A stretch of 64,000 nt of DNA, from positions 183,869-247,868 of the forward strand of contig NZ_FMUJ01000002.1 in assembly GCF_900100965.1 (NCBI RefSeq), written 5' to 3'. Source of the stretch: Variovorax sp. EL159. GTDB lineage: Bacteria > Pseudomonadota > Gammaproteobacteria > Burkholderiales > Burkholderiaceae_C. The position numbers and the translations under genes are program-made. The notes under the pieces were generated by a model. It worked only from the letters and a program-made list of their open reading frames with translations, made no database searches and had not been told where the DNA came from. This document shows positions 10,601-18,486 of this stretch, piece after piece. How positions within the stretch are numbered: the first letter of the stretch is position 1; the number at the start of each line of letters is the position of its first letter.

Positions 10601-11308
10601 TTCCTGCCGCGCGTACATGACATCGCCGTCGCCGCCAACCGGCCTGCGCCGGTGCAGCGCGCGCGGCGCGGCTACGAAGGCGTGCGCCGACGCCTGCTGG
10701 TGGTCGACAACGAAGAGGCCGATCGCGACCTGCTCGGCCATGTGCTCGCGCCGCTGGGCTTCGAGCTGCGCAGCGCGGCCAGCGGACACGATGCACTCGA
10801 CCTCATCGCTGCCGGCTACCGGCCCGACGCGATGTTCGTCGACCTCGCGATGCCGGGCATCGACGGCTGGGAAACCATCCGCCGCGCACGCAAGCTGGGG
10901 CTGGGCGATGCCGCGGTGGCCATCGTCTCGGCCAATGCCTTCGACAAGGGGCTCGACAACGACGTGGGCATCGTGCCCGAAGACTTCTTCGTCAAGCCGG
11001 TGCGCCACACCGAACTGCTCGACTGGCTCGAACGCCGGCTGGGCCTTCAGTGGACCGATGCAGTCGCCAAGCCCGTGCCCGTCGCGGCGGCGCCGCGCGC
11101 CATGCAGGCGCCGTCGCTGCCCCGGCTGCGCGCGCTCGAAGAGGCGGTGGGCCTCGGCTACTTCCGCGGCATCATGAACCAGCTCGACGACATCGATGCC
11201 GCGCAGCCCGAGTGCGTGGCATGGACCGAAGCCCAGCGCGTGCTGGCCCGCCAGTTCCAGTTCGAAGCCATGAGCCGTGCGCTCGCCGAAGCCGTGAGCG
11301 CGCCATGA
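7634..11308 (+). CDS. Permease-sensor fusion: NCS1-type transporter, Cys-rich module, hybrid histidine kinase with receiver
   Basis: A 1224-residue inner-membrane protein. Residues about 60-515 form a 12-helix permease of the nucleobase/cation NCS1 type. A Cys-rich module follows from residue 554 (HCVICERE, then CPAYQGAICSLCC and CKPH). Two further membrane helices flank a short extracytoplasmic loop, then a long Ala/Gln-rich coiled coil, HisKA with H776 (SHELRTPLNS), HATPase_c (NLLGNAIKFT near 890, DTGPGMP) and a receiver with D1070 (FVDLAMPG). The architecture suggests that substrate binding or transport is sensed and passed to the kinase, as in CbrA-like proteins. Its stop overlaps the start of the regulator gene (ATGA). 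The ligand is unknown. Confidence 0.88.
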   Translation: MARKMHRNGVNPADTSATPDDAPQRIVKVRRDYNSWVASETLEDYALRYTPQRFRKWSEWRVANTAFGAASFLVLEAVGATLLVQYGFANAFWAILATGLIIFLAGLPISVYAARYGVDMDLLTRGAGFGYIGSTLTSLIYASFTFIFFALEAAVMAYALELALGIPPVWGYLVCALVVIPLVTHGVSVISRLQLWTQPLWLLMLVVPFIYVLVRDPGAFAGIAHYNGVKPGTKGFDLHLFGAALTVGIALITQMGEQADYLRFMPARTAATARRWWAGVLAGGPGWVVLGVFKMLGGALLAYLAISHMVPAERAVDPNQMYLAAYEYVFPNYGWAVAATALFVVISQLKINVTNAYAGSLAWSNFFSRVAHSHPGRVVWVVFNALIAFMLMEMNVFEALGDVLGLFANIAIAWMMAVVADLVINKPLGLSPPGIEFKRAHLWDINPVGVGAMALASVLSITAHLGVFGPLAQSFSALIALGTALVASPLLAWATGGKYYLARTSSGPGGAVLFAPAAGSRAVRWARVERDEGVGSDDRDSEEGSYRRLKVQHCVICEREYEGPDMAHCPAYQGAICSLCCTLDARCGDLCKPHASLSAQWSAALRWLLPRRSWRYLDTGLGHFLLLMLVIVPLLAVVFGVLYQQELRALAESALTLASPAGASEAWTNVQQSSLRSGFMKAYMALLVIAGIVAWWLVLAHQSRKVAQEESNRQTHLLVREIELHRETDRALQAAKQTADEAREIAEHAKLAAEQAKQAADQANQAKSRYISAISHELRTPLNSILGYAQLMGEDHSVPPHRQQAVAVIKRGGEHLLSLIEGTLAIAHIEAGKLTLHARPMRFADTLRELADMFELQAAEKGLEFRFEAAGPLPEVVRADEKRVCQILINLLGNAIKFTAAGQVTLRLAYAREFASVEIEDTGPGMPAEDIERIFEPFARGNAAGAAGASAAPGAGLGLTIAKMLTDLMGGEMKVRSTPGVGSLFCVRLFLPRVHDIAVAANRPAPVQRARRGYEGVRRRLLVVDNEEADRDLLGHVLAPLGFELRSAASGHDALDLIAAGYRPDAMFVDLAMPGIDGWETIRRARKLGLGDAAVAIVSANAFDKGLDNDVGIVPEDFFVKPVRHTELLDWLERRLGLQWTDAVAKPVPVAAAPRAMQAPSLPRLRALEEAVGLGYFRGIMNQLDDIDAAQPECVAWTEAQRVLARQFQFEAMSRALAEAVSAP

Positions 11309-12333
11309 ACCCCACGACACCCCCGACCATGGAAACATCGCCGCTTGCCCGAACGTTGCGCGAGCAGGGCGCCAACAGCGACCTTGTGCTGATCGTCGAC
11401 GACGTGCCCGACAACCTCGCGGTGCTGCACGACGCGCTCGACGAGTCGGGCTACACCGTGCTCATTGCCACCAGCGGCGAGCAGGCGCTGCAGCGCGCCG
11501 CGCAGGCACGCCCCGACATCGTGCTGCTCGACGCGATGATGCCGGGCATCGATGGCTTCGAGGTCGCGCGACGGCTCAAGGCCGATGCCGCGACGGCGCA
11601 CATTCCCATCGTGTTCATGACCGGCCTGACCGAGACCGAGCACCTCGTGGCCGCGCTGGAGGCAGGCGGCGTCGACTACGTCACCAAGCCCATCAAGCCG
11701 AAGGAAGTGCTGGCGCGCATGAACGTGCACCTGCAGGGCGCGCGCCGCGCACGGCAAGACGCGCAGCAGGCCGGCCAGGCGCGCAACGCGCTCGATGCCT
11801 TCGGCTACGCGAGCATCACCGTGCGGCTGCCCGAGGGGCGGCTGATCTGGCAGACGGCGCTGGCGCGCGACCTGCTGCAGCGCTACTGCGAAACGCGTGC
11901 CCCCGAAACGCCGCCGGCGGTGCTCGACTGGTTGCGCAGCCACACGCCCGATGCGCGGCAGCGCGGCATCGAGCCGCCTGCACTGTCGATCGCGCAGGGC
12001 GCCAGCAGCCTCACCTTGCGGCTGCACCAGCAGACCAGCAGCGACGACGACGGCGACGAGTGGATGATCATCATGCGCGAGGTGTCCGACACCGGCGTGA
12101 TCGAGGCCATGAGCCTGAGCCTGAAGCTCACGGCGCGCGAGGCCGAGGTGCTGTACTGGGTGGTCAAGGGCAAGACCAACAAGGACATCGGCGAGATCCT
12201 GGGCAGCAGCCCGGCCACCGCCAAGAAGCACCTGGAGCGGGTGTACGTGAAGCTGGGCGTCGAGACGCGCACGGCCGCGGCGGGCGTGGCCATCAAGCGC
12301 ATCCGCGAGCTGCAGCCCCAGTTCGAGATCTGA
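11305..12333 (+). CDS. Response regulator with receiver, middle domain and LuxR-type HTH
   Basis: A 342-residue regulator. The receiver covers about residues 26-145 with phospho-acceptor D76 (IVLLDAMMPG). A PAS-like middle region of about 120 residues has no recognised family. A LuxR/GerE helix-turn-helix lies at about 277-330 (LTAREAEVLYWVVKGKTNKD). The start overlaps the stop of the permease-kinase gene by ATGA, so the two are made together and almost certainly form one phosphorelay, in which the kinase's own receiver may act as intermediate or phosphate sink. Targets are unknown; the exported protein directly downstream is a candidate. Confidence 0.9.
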   Translation: MNPTTPPTMETSPLARTLREQGANSDLVLIVDDVPDNLAVLHDALDESGYTVLIATSGEQALQRAAQARPDIVLLDAMMPGIDGFEVARRLKADAATAHIPIVFMTGLTETEHLVAALEAGGVDYVTKPIKPKEVLARMNVHLQGARRARQDAQQAGQARNALDAFGYASITVRLPEGRLIWQTALARDLLQRYCETRAPETPPAVLDWLRSHTPDARQRGIEPPALSIAQGASSLTLRLHQQTSSDDDGDEWMIIMREVSDTGVIEAMSLSLKLTAREAEVLYWVVKGKTNKDIGEILGSSPATAKKHLERVYVKLGVETRTAAAGVAIKRIRELQPQFEI

Positions 12334-12426
12334 GCCCGCTTCTCTCGCTTTTCAGTGCCGGCGCGGCGTCACGGCGCCGACTTTCCGCGTCCCTAGAATG
12401 GTTCGAGGGCCTTTGGGACGCACGAG

Positions 12427-13131
12427 ATGAAGAGCAGGCACAGAACAACAACCCGACCGCCATGCCTCGGCTGGATGCTCGCCGCTTCCTGTTCGCTCGC
12501 CAGCCTGGGTGCGCAGGCGGCCGGGCATTTCGACGTCGACGATGCCGGCACGCTCGACCCCGGCCAGTGCCAGTACGAAACCTGGTGGGGCCGCACCGGC
12601 ACCGAGCCGGTCACGGGTTTTCACATCGGGCCGGCCTGCCGGGTCGGGCCGGTCGAGCTGGGCCTGAACTTCGACCGCCTCTCGGTCGAGGGTGTTCACA
12701 CGGTCACCGGCGGCCCGCAGATCAAGTGGAATTTCCTGGGGCAGGCGGCGGACGCGCCCTTCAGCGCGGCCGTGTCGATGAGCACCGTGTCCGACCTGCG
12801 GCGCGGCGGCCGCATGGGCGGGCAGTTCGTCGTGCCGCTGACATGGCGCCCGACCAGCAGCCTGCAGGTGCATGCCAACCTCGGGGCCGACTGGGCGCTG
12901 GGCACCGGCGTGCGCACGCCGCGTGGCGGCGTTGCTGTCGAATGGGCATGGAACGACACCGTGTCGCTGATCGCGGAACGCAGCAAGGCGGCGGGCGTGT
13001 GGACTTCGCGCATCGGCGGCCGCTTCAGCATCACGCCGCTGATCAGCGTGGACATCAGCGCATCGCACAGCGGGCCACGGGGCGTGCGGGGCTTCGTGAT
13101 CGGCCTGAATCACGAATTCACGTGGAAGTGA
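12427..13131 (+). CDS. Exported protein of unknown function, possible outer-membrane beta-barrel
   Basis: A 234-residue protein with a basic N-terminus, a hydrophobic core and a signal-peptidase site near residue 31 (SLASLGAQA). The mature part is rich in alternating hydrophobic/polar strands and Gly, and ends in FTWK after an aromatic-rich strand, compatible with a small barrel. No family was recognised. It lies 93 bp after the response regulator on the same strand and may belong to its regulon. It converges on the LysR gene. Confidence 0.75.
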   Translation: MKSRHRTTTRPPCLGWMLAASCSLASLGAQAAGHFDVDDAGTLDPGQCQYETWWGRTGTEPVTGFHIGPACRVGPVELGLNFDRLSVEGVHTVTGGPQIKWNFLGQAADAPFSAAVSMSTVSDLRRGGRMGGQFVVPLTWRPTSSLQVHANLGADWALGTGVRTPRGGVAVEWAWNDTVSLIAERSKAAGVWTSRIGGRFSITPLISVDISASHSGPRGVRGFVIGLNHEFTWK

Positions 13132-13155
13132 AAACAGCGAAGGGCGGCGGGGCCT

Positions 13156-14076
13156 TCAGCGCAGGTAGCGCTGTATCCGCTTCTCGTCCTCGGCCAGCTG
13201 CTGCCGCATGAGCGAGATGAAGTCGCGCGCCGTGGCCGACAGCACCTTGCCCGCCGGCAGGGCCAGCAGGCAGGTGAAAGACACGTCGATCGAGAAGCGG
13301 CGCACCACGAGCCCACGCTCGGCGTAGTCGAGTGCGGTGATCGGGTTGACCAGGCCCACGCCGAGCCCGCGCAGCGCCATCTCGCACACGCTGGCCGCGT
13401 AGGGCGTCTGCACCAGCACGCGCAACGCCACGCCATACGGGGCGAGCGCAGCCTCCAGCCGCTGGTGCGAAGGGTCTTCGGGGTTGAGCGAAAGAAAGGG
13501 TGCCTCTGCCAACTGTTCCGGCTTGATGGTCTTGAAGCGCGCCAGCGCATGGCCCTCGGGCATGACGACCACGCCCGGAAAGCGCGAGAAGGTCGAGTGG
13601 TCGATGCCTTCGAGCGACAGCTCGTCGGCCATCAGCCCGAAGTCTGAAATGCCCATGGCCACGCGGTCGCGCACGTCCTTCGAGCTGAGCACCTGCAGCG
13701 ACACCTGCGGCCAGGGGCTCGCGCCGCGGTGTGCCTTCAGCCTTGCCAGTGCGCGCGGCATGAAGCCCAGGCCGTAGGCCGGAAAGCAGCTCAGCTCCAG
13801 CTGGCTGACGCCGAAGTCGCGCAGGCTGCGCACGCGGTGCTCGATGGCGTCCATGCCGATGAACACGCGCTCCACCTCGATCCACAGCGCGCGCGCCTCG
13901 GGCGTGGGCACCAGCCGCCCGCCGGTGCGCTGGAACAGCAGCATGCCGGCCTGCGCTTCGAGGCGCTTGAGCGACTGGCTGATGGCGGGTTGCGTCACAT
14001 GCAACAACGCCGCGGCCTTGCGAGTGGAACTGCCGCGCATGAGCGCGCGGAAAGTCTCGATTTCTGTGAACCGCAT
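13156..14076 (-). CDS. LysR-family transcriptional regulator
   Basis: 306 residues, standard LysR length. The winged HTH covers residues 1-60 (AALLHVTQPAISQSLKRLE is near consensus), and the effector-binding periplasmic-binding-like fold fills the rest. The gene is divergent from the adjacent threonine-synthase-like gene, the classical LysR arrangement. A CGATAA-N6-TTATCG inverted repeat starts one base upstream of its own start codon and is a likely autoregulatory or activation site. The inducer is probably an amino-acid-like compound handled by the neighbouring enzymes. Confidence 0.93.
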   Translation of the reverse strand: MRFTEIETFRALMRGSSTRKAAALLHVTQPAISQSLKRLEAQAGMLLFQRTGGRLVPTPEARALWIEVERVFIGMDAIEHRVRSLRDFGVSQLELSCFPAYGLGFMPRALARLKAHRGASPWPQVSLQVLSSKDVRDRVAMGISDFGLMADELSLEGIDHSTFSRFPGVVVMPEGHALARFKTIKPEQLAEAPFLSLNPEDPSHQRLEAALAPYGVALRVLVQTPYAASVCEMALRGLGVGLVNPITALDYAERGLVVRRFSIDVSFTCLLALPAGKVLSATARDFISLMRQQLAEDEKRIQRYLR

Positions 14077-14094
14077 CGATAAGCTTATTTATCG
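14077..14094. promoter_or_regulatory. Inverted repeat in the LysR/PLP-enzyme intergenic region
   Basis: CGATAA (14077-14082) and TTATCG (14089-14094) are separated by 6 nt and abut the LysR start codon. The arms, the AT-rich spacer and the divergent arrangement fit a LysR-type operator. The rest of the gap (14095-14170) is AT-rich and should hold both promoters. Confidence 0.45.
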
Positions 14095-14250
14095 GTTGAG
14101 TATCTGGGGCTGCGTAATTTTATTTCCGAATGCATAAGATTTAGGCAACAACTTTCAACGCATGACCTTGTGATGACATCGCCAGTCCTGGACTTCAAGT
14201 TCACCGCGCCGCCCGCGGATTCTTTGGCTCATTCTTCTTCTGGCAATCAC

Positions 14251-15402
14251 ATGGCCATCGTCCGCGACCGAACGCCGAAGCCCCCGCGCAATCCGCATCT
14301 GCGCGGCCTGCAGTGCCTTCGATGCGATGCGCTCTATCCGATCACGCTGACGCACGACGGCTGCCCTGCCTGCAAGCGCGCGGGCTTTCACGTTGCGCTG
14401 CGCGCCAGCTATCTGCCCGATGCCCCCGATGCGATGCCGATGCCCTACGGGCCCGGCTTCACGCTCGGGGAGGGCCACACACCGCTGCAGGACATGCCCG
14501 CGCTGGCGCAGCGCTTCGGCGTGGCCCGCCTGGGCCTGAAGGACGAATCGTGCAACCCCACCGGCTCCCACAAGGACCGCATGACCGCTGTGGGCGTGGC
14601 GCAGGCGCTGGACTTCGATGCCCACACGCTGGTGCTCGCGTCTTCGGGCAATGCGGCGGTGTCGGCGGCGCACTATGCGTGGGCCGCCGGCCTGGGCTGC
14701 GAAGTGGCCACCTATGAAGGCATGCCCGCCACCTATGCGCGGCAGCTCGATGCGCTCGGCGCGCGGCGCTATGTCTTCGCCGACAACGCGGGGCGCTGGG
14801 CCTTCGTGCGCGAGCGCTCGCAGTACCCCGGCTATTTCGCGCTGACCAACTACCGCCTGCCCGCGCTGGGCAGTGCGCCATTGGCGATCGAGGGCTACAA
14901 GCCCATCGCGCTCGAATGCCTGAACGACGGCGGGCTGCCGGACCACATCGTGATCCCGACCGCGCGCGGCGATCTTGCCTGGGGCATCTACGCGGGCTTT
15001 CGCGACCTGCTGGCCGCGGGGCGCATCGCGCGCCTGCCCAGGCTCTGGCTGGTGGAGCCCTTCGCGCGCCTGTCGCGCGTGCTGGCGGGTGGTGCGCTCA
15101 ATGGCAGCTACCCGGGCCACACGGCGCAGTTCTCGACGGCAGGTGCCACCGTGACGTACCTGCAGTGGCAGGCCGCCACCGCCACGGGCGGCGGTGCGGT
15201 GGTCGTGGGCGACGACGAAGCCCGCGCGGCCCGGCAGGTGCTTGCCGGTGCCGGCGTCAGTGCCGAACTGTGCGCGGCGGCCGGCCTGGCCGCGCTGCAG
15301 CAGCTGCGCGACAGCAGCGCCATCGCGGCCGATGCGAACGTGGTGCTGATGCTGACCGCCAATGCGTCGAGCGATCCGAGCTGGCCCGACCGGCCCGTGT
15401 AG
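14251..15402 (+). CDS. Threonine-synthase-like PLP-dependent enzyme (paralogue 1)
   Basis: A 383-residue fold-type II PLP enzyme. An N-terminal zinc-ribbon-like CLRC...CPAC motif (about residues 20-45) precedes the catalytic domain. The Schiff-base lysine lies in NPTGSHKDRM and the phosphate-binding loop is SSGNAAVS. It resembles threonine synthase, but genuine thrC is usually longer and beside hom, so a lyase or beta-replacement activity on another amino acid is possible. ATG 14251 is used because the conserved region begins soon after; GTG/ATG at 14170/14173 would add 26 or 27 low-complexity residues and no start has a strong ribosome site. The stop codon TAG is formed by the end of the inserted repeat element. 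Confidence 0.8.
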   Translation: MAIVRDRTPKPPRNPHLRGLQCLRCDALYPITLTHDGCPACKRAGFHVALRASYLPDAPDAMPMPYGPGFTLGEGHTPLQDMPALAQRFGVARLGLKDESCNPTGSHKDRMTAVGVAQALDFDAHTLVLASSGNAAVSAAHYAWAAGLGCEVATYEGMPATYARQLDALGARRYVFADNAGRWAFVRERSQYPGYFALTNYRLPALGSAPLAIEGYKPIALECLNDGGLPDHIVIPTARGDLAWGIYAGFRDLLAAGRIARLPRLWLVEPFARLSRVLAGGALNGSYPGHTAQFSTAGATVTYLQWQAATATGGGAVVVGDDEARAARQVLAGAGVSAELCAAAGLAALQQLRDSSAIAADANVVLMLTANASSDPSWPDRPV

Positions 15403-15579
15403 GGTCTGTTCACACTACGCAATGGGCCCCTTTGCGAAGCAACCCGAAGGGAAGCTCGCCACAGCCCGCCCCTCGGCGTTGCGTTCCTTGTGCGTGCGGA
15501 CGCACGCACGGCGTCACGCGCCTTGATGGGCGGGCTGTGGCGAGCTTCGCGACCCATTGCGTAGTGTGAACAGACCCTA
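15400..15579. mobile_element. MITE-like palindromic element with TA-flanked terminal repeats
   Basis: Perfect 27-nt terminal inverted repeats at 15400-15426 and 15553-15579 (beginning TAGGGTCTGTTCACAC). A second perfect 21-nt pair of arms lies at 15451-15471 and 15528-15548, and a central 20-nt hairpin (GTGCGTGCG, GA, CGCACGCAC) at 15490-15509. The outermost TA at each end looks like a 2-bp target duplication, as made by IS630/Tc1-type transposases. It encodes no protein, so it would need a transposase in trans. It sits exactly at the 3' end of the PLP enzyme gene. Confidence 0.8.
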
Positions 15580-15597
15580 AACCTCCAGGAATCTTCC

Positions 15598-16581
15598 ATG
15601 CCGACGATGCATCGCCGGGCCTTTCTGGCCGCCGGCTCTACAGCCCTGCTCACTGCAACCGGAACCGCATGGGCGGCCTACCCCGACCGGCCCATCAAGC
15701 TCGTCGTGCCCTGGGCCGCGGGCGGCAGCACCGACGCGATTGCGCGGGCGATGGCACAACGCATGAGCCAGACCATCGGCAGCCCGGTGATCGTGGACAA
15801 CCGGCCCGGCGCCGCCGGCATGATCGGCACCGACGCCGCCGCCAAGGCCGCGCCCGATGGCTACACCATCGCCATCGTCGAACTGCCGCACGCGATTGCG
15901 CCGGCCGTGACCGCCAAGCTGCCCTACGACTTGCTGCGCGACTTCACGCCGGTGACCATGATCGGCACTTCGCCGCTGGTGTTCTTCGCGGGCATGGACG
16001 ACGACAGCAAGGACTTCAAGACCTTCATCAAGACCGCCGCCACGAAGTCGGCGCCGCCCGCCATCGCCCACAGCGGCGCGGGCACCGTGAGCCATCTTGC
16101 GGCCGAGCTGGTGGCGAGCCGCACGAAGATCCGCTTCAACATGGTCTCGTACCGGGGCTCGGCACCGGCGCTCACCGACGTGGCGGCGGGCACGGTGGCG
16201 GGCCACTTCGCCACGCTGGCCAGCGGCTCGAGCCTGCTGGGCGCCAACCGCATCCGGCCGCTGCTGGTGACGAGCACGCAGCGCGTGACGAACATTCCCG
16301 GCCTGCAGAACGTGCCCGCGCTCGCGGAGAACGGGCTCAAGGGCCTGGAGATCGACCAGTGGTGGGCCATGGTGGCGCCTGCCACCACGCCGCTCGATGT
16401 GATCGAGAAGCTGCGCCGCGAGGCCATCGCCGCACTGGACCATCCGCAGGTGAAGGAGCGCCTGTCGGTGCTGGGCGTGCAGATGAAGGGCTCGACGCCG
16501 GGCGAGCTGCGCGCCTTCCTGCGTTCCGAGGCCGAGCGCTGGCAGAAGGCCGCGCACGAGATCGGGCTGCAGCCCCAGTAG
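15598..16581 (+). CDS. Bug/TctC-family tripartite tricarboxylate transporter substrate-binding protein
   Basis: A 327-residue periplasmic solute-binding protein. A twin-arginine-like signal (HRRAFLAAGSTALL) ends near AWA, residue 22. The mature protein begins AYPDRPIKLVVPWAAGGSTD, the Bug hallmark, and DNRPGAAGMIGTDAAAK follows. Such proteins bind carboxylates or amino-acid-like ligands. No TctA/TctB membrane partners are adjacent; orphan Bug genes are common in Burkholderiales. AGGAAT 8 nt upstream supports ATG 15598. The context suggests a ligand related to the substrates of the neighbouring PLP enzymes. Confidence 0.93.
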   Translation: MPTMHRRAFLAAGSTALLTATGTAWAAYPDRPIKLVVPWAAGGSTDAIARAMAQRMSQTIGSPVIVDNRPGAAGMIGTDAAAKAAPDGYTIAIVELPHAIAPAVTAKLPYDLLRDFTPVTMIGTSPLVFFAGMDDDSKDFKTFIKTAATKSAPPAIAHSGAGTVSHLAAELVASRTKIRFNMVSYRGSAPALTDVAAGTVAGHFATLASGSSLLGANRIRPLLVTSTQRVTNIPGLQNVPALAENGLKGLEIDQWWAMVAPATTPLDVIEKLRREAIAALDHPQVKERLSVLGVQMKGSTPGELRAFLRSEAERWQKAAHEIGLQPQ

Positions 16582-16608
16582 CCGCCGCCTCGCAAGAGGC
16601 GCGGACGT

Positions 16609-17235
16609 CTACTTGGCGTCGCTGTAGACCGTGGCGCGCGACACGCCCATGTGCGCCGCGGCAATCTCGGCGCCGCGCCGCACTTCCAGCAGGCCGGCCT
16701 TCTTCAGTTCCTGCACCAGCTGCTTGCGGTCGACGGGTTTGAGCGAGCGCGGCGTGGTCGCGCGCGCGGCCGCGAATTCGTCGATGCGCGCATGGATGCG
16801 GTCCGAGGGGTTGCCGCCCGCATCGAGGTGCTCGTGCACTTCCTTGTCGTCGATGCGCGTGAACTGCGAGATGGCGCCCTGGAAGCTCTGGAACAGCGTC
16901 AGGTCGACGTTGAGGCACAGCGCGGCCACGTACTCGCCGTTCTCGTCCTTGATGCCGATGGAGGTGCTCTTGACCTTGCGTCCATCAGGAAAGGTGTTGG
17001 CGTAATTCGCGATCACCGCCGGGAACTCGGGGTCGCGGATGCGCGCCAGCCCGAGCTCGGTCACCGACTGGCCCACCTCGCGTCCGCTCAGGCTGTTCTC
17101 GATCGCGTAGATCGCGTTCTTCGGATTGCTCAGGTCGTGCACCACGACTTCGCAGAACGGCGCGAAGGTTTCGCCCAGGCCTTCGGCCACGTGGCCGAGC
17201 ATTTCCAGCAGCTGCTTGTTCGACTTCTTTTTCAT
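16609..17235 (-). CDS. YheO/DauR-like transcriptional regulator (PAS plus HTH)
   Basis: 208 residues. Residues about 10-125 match the YheO-like PAS domain (FAPFCEVVVHDLSNPKNAIY) and about 145-205 a C-terminal HTH (RRGAEIAAAHMGVSRATVYS). DauR, a characterised member, controls D-arginine catabolism in Pseudomonas beside an ornithine-cyclodeaminase-family gene. Here the gene is divergent from a PLP enzyme gene and near such a family member, a similar setting. ATG 17235 gives the family length; the frame continues upstream across the divergent gene without conservation. It is likely autoregulated through sites in the 90-bp divergent gap. Confidence 0.88.
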   Translation of the reverse strand: MKKKSNKQLLEMLGHVAEGLGETFAPFCEVVVHDLSNPKNAIYAIENSLSGREVGQSVTELGLARIRDPEFPAVIANYANTFPDGRKVKSTSIGIKDENGEYVAALCLNVDLTLFQSFQGAISQFTRIDDKEVHEHLDAGGNPSDRIHARIDEFAAARATTPRSLKPVDRKQLVQELKKAGLLEVRRGAEIAAAHMGVSRATVYSDAK

Positions 17236-17256
17236 GCCCGGAATGTATCCAGCTCT

Positions 17257-17307
17257 GGACGAAGCATCCAATTTGTACAAAAAGTACAATATCGGACGTA
17301 TTATCCA
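17257..17307. promoter_or_regulatory. Divergent control region with perfect inverted repeat and repeated ATCCA motifs
   Basis: A perfect TTGTAC-AAAAA-GTACAA inverted repeat (17273-17289) is flanked by GGACGAAGCATCCAATTT (17257-17274) and TATTATCCA (17299-17307). Near-copies of the flanking motifs recur upstream of the ornithine cyclodeaminase-family gene (19481-19511). These are candidate binding sites of the DauR-like regulator. Confidence 0.5.
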
Positions 17308-17325
17308 AATTACATGGAGCCGCGA

Positions 17326-18474
17326 ATGACCCTGAAAGAACGCGCACGCTATGTCGACCCGCTCACCGGCCGGCATCACGAACTCTCCGAACGCCGCTGG
17401 CGCTCGGACGACGGCAACCCGATGATGGTGACGCCGCTGCCCGGCATCACGCGCGATGACATCGACACACGCGAGCGCTCGGTGTGGCGCTACCGGGCGG
17501 CGCTGCCGGTGGTGATCGAGCGGCCGTCGAGCCTCGGCGAGGGCTGCACGCCGCTGGTGCAGAAGCGCTGGGGCGAGCTGTCGCCTTACTTCAAGCTCGA
17601 ATGGTTCAACCCGACCTGCAGCTTCAAGGACCGCGGCGCGGCCGTGATGATGTCGTTCCTGCGCCAGATCGGCGTCGATGCGGTGCTGGAAGACAGCTCG
17701 GGCAACGGCGGTGCCGCCATCGCAGCGGCGGGCGCGGCGGCCGGCATGCGGGTCAAGGTGCTGGCGCCCAGCTACACGCCGGCGCCCAAGGTGGCGCAGA
17801 TTCGCGCGTTCGGCGCCGAGGTGCAACTGGTGCCGGGGCCGCGCGAGGAGTCGGAATACGAGGCGGTGCGCCAGTCGGAATCGATCTTCTACGCCAGCCA
17901 CAACTGGCATCCGTTCTTCCTGCAGGGCACGAAGACACTGGCGTACGAACTGTGGGAAGACCTGGGCTTCGTCGCGCCCGACAACGTGGTCATTCCGGCG
18001 GGCGCGGGCAGCAATGTGCTGGGCTGCCACATCGGCTTCAAGGAGCTACTGGCGGCGGGGCAGATCACGAAGCTGCCGCGCCTCTTCGTGGCGCAGCCTC
18101 TGAACTGCTCGCCGATCGATGCCAGCTTCATCGCGGGCGTCGACACGCTGGTGGAGCGGGCCGTGAAGCCGACGATCGCCGAAGGCACGGCCATCAAGCG
18201 GCCCGTGCGCCTGCGTGAAATTCTCCAGGCGCTGCGCGAGACGAACGGCCGGACGGTGGCGCTGACCGAAGAGCAGATCGCAGCCGCCGTGCGCCGGCTG
18301 GCGGCCACCGGCCTCTATGCCGAGCCGACCTCCGCCACCGCGGCGGCGGCCATCGAGGTGCTGGCGCAGCGCGGCGATATCCGGTCGAGCGAAACCACGG
18401 TGGCGCTGCTGACAGGCACCGGGCTGAAGTCGACGCAGTTCATGACCGAGCTGTTCGGCGGCACGCCCGCCTGA
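17326..18474 (+). CDS. Threonine-synthase-like PLP-dependent enzyme (paralogue 2)
   Basis: A 382-residue fold-type II PLP enzyme. The PLP lysine lies in NPTCSFKDRGA and the phosphate cup is SSGNGGAAIA; a late VALLTGTGLK strand is as in threonine synthases. GGAG at 17316-17319, 6 nt upstream, selects ATG 17326 over ATG 17314. It is only distantly related to the paralogue 2 kb upstream and lacks its zinc-ribbon N-terminus. It is divergent from the DauR-like regulator and convergent with the ornithine cyclodeaminase-family gene. Probable substrates are hydroxy-, phospho- or acyl-amino acids; the reaction cannot be assigned. Confidence 0.85.
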   Translation: MTLKERARYVDPLTGRHHELSERRWRSDDGNPMMVTPLPGITRDDIDTRERSVWRYRAALPVVIERPSSLGEGCTPLVQKRWGELSPYFKLEWFNPTCSFKDRGAAVMMSFLRQIGVDAVLEDSSGNGGAAIAAAGAAAGMRVKVLAPSYTPAPKVAQIRAFGAEVQLVPGPREESEYEAVRQSESIFYASHNWHPFFLQGTKTLAYELWEDLGFVAPDNVVIPAGAGSNVLGCHIGFKELLAAGQITKLPRLFVAQPLNCSPIDASFIAGVDTLVERAVKPTIAEGTAIKRPVRLREILQALRETNGRTVALTEEQIAAAVRRLAATGLYAEPTSATAAAAIEVLAQRGDIRSSETTVALLTGTGLKSTQFMTELFGGTPA

Positions 18475-18486
18475 ACGGCTCTGGCC

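Noticed and set aside
7517-11338. Open frame of about 1270 codons antisense to the permease-kinase
   Set aside because: Same shadow effect; the forward product has complete, ordered domains and the antisense product none.
15400-15579. Interpretation of the palindrome as a simple transcription terminator
   Set aside because: Terminal repeats are far longer than needed, there is no T-run, arms are nested and ends are bounded by TA, which fits a mobile repeat better, though it may also stop transcription.
16651-18474. Single 607-codon forward gene fusing an N-terminal region to the second PLP enzyme
   Set aside because: The first 225 codons are antisense to the DauR-like gene; GGAG before ATG 17326 and family length give the shorter gene.
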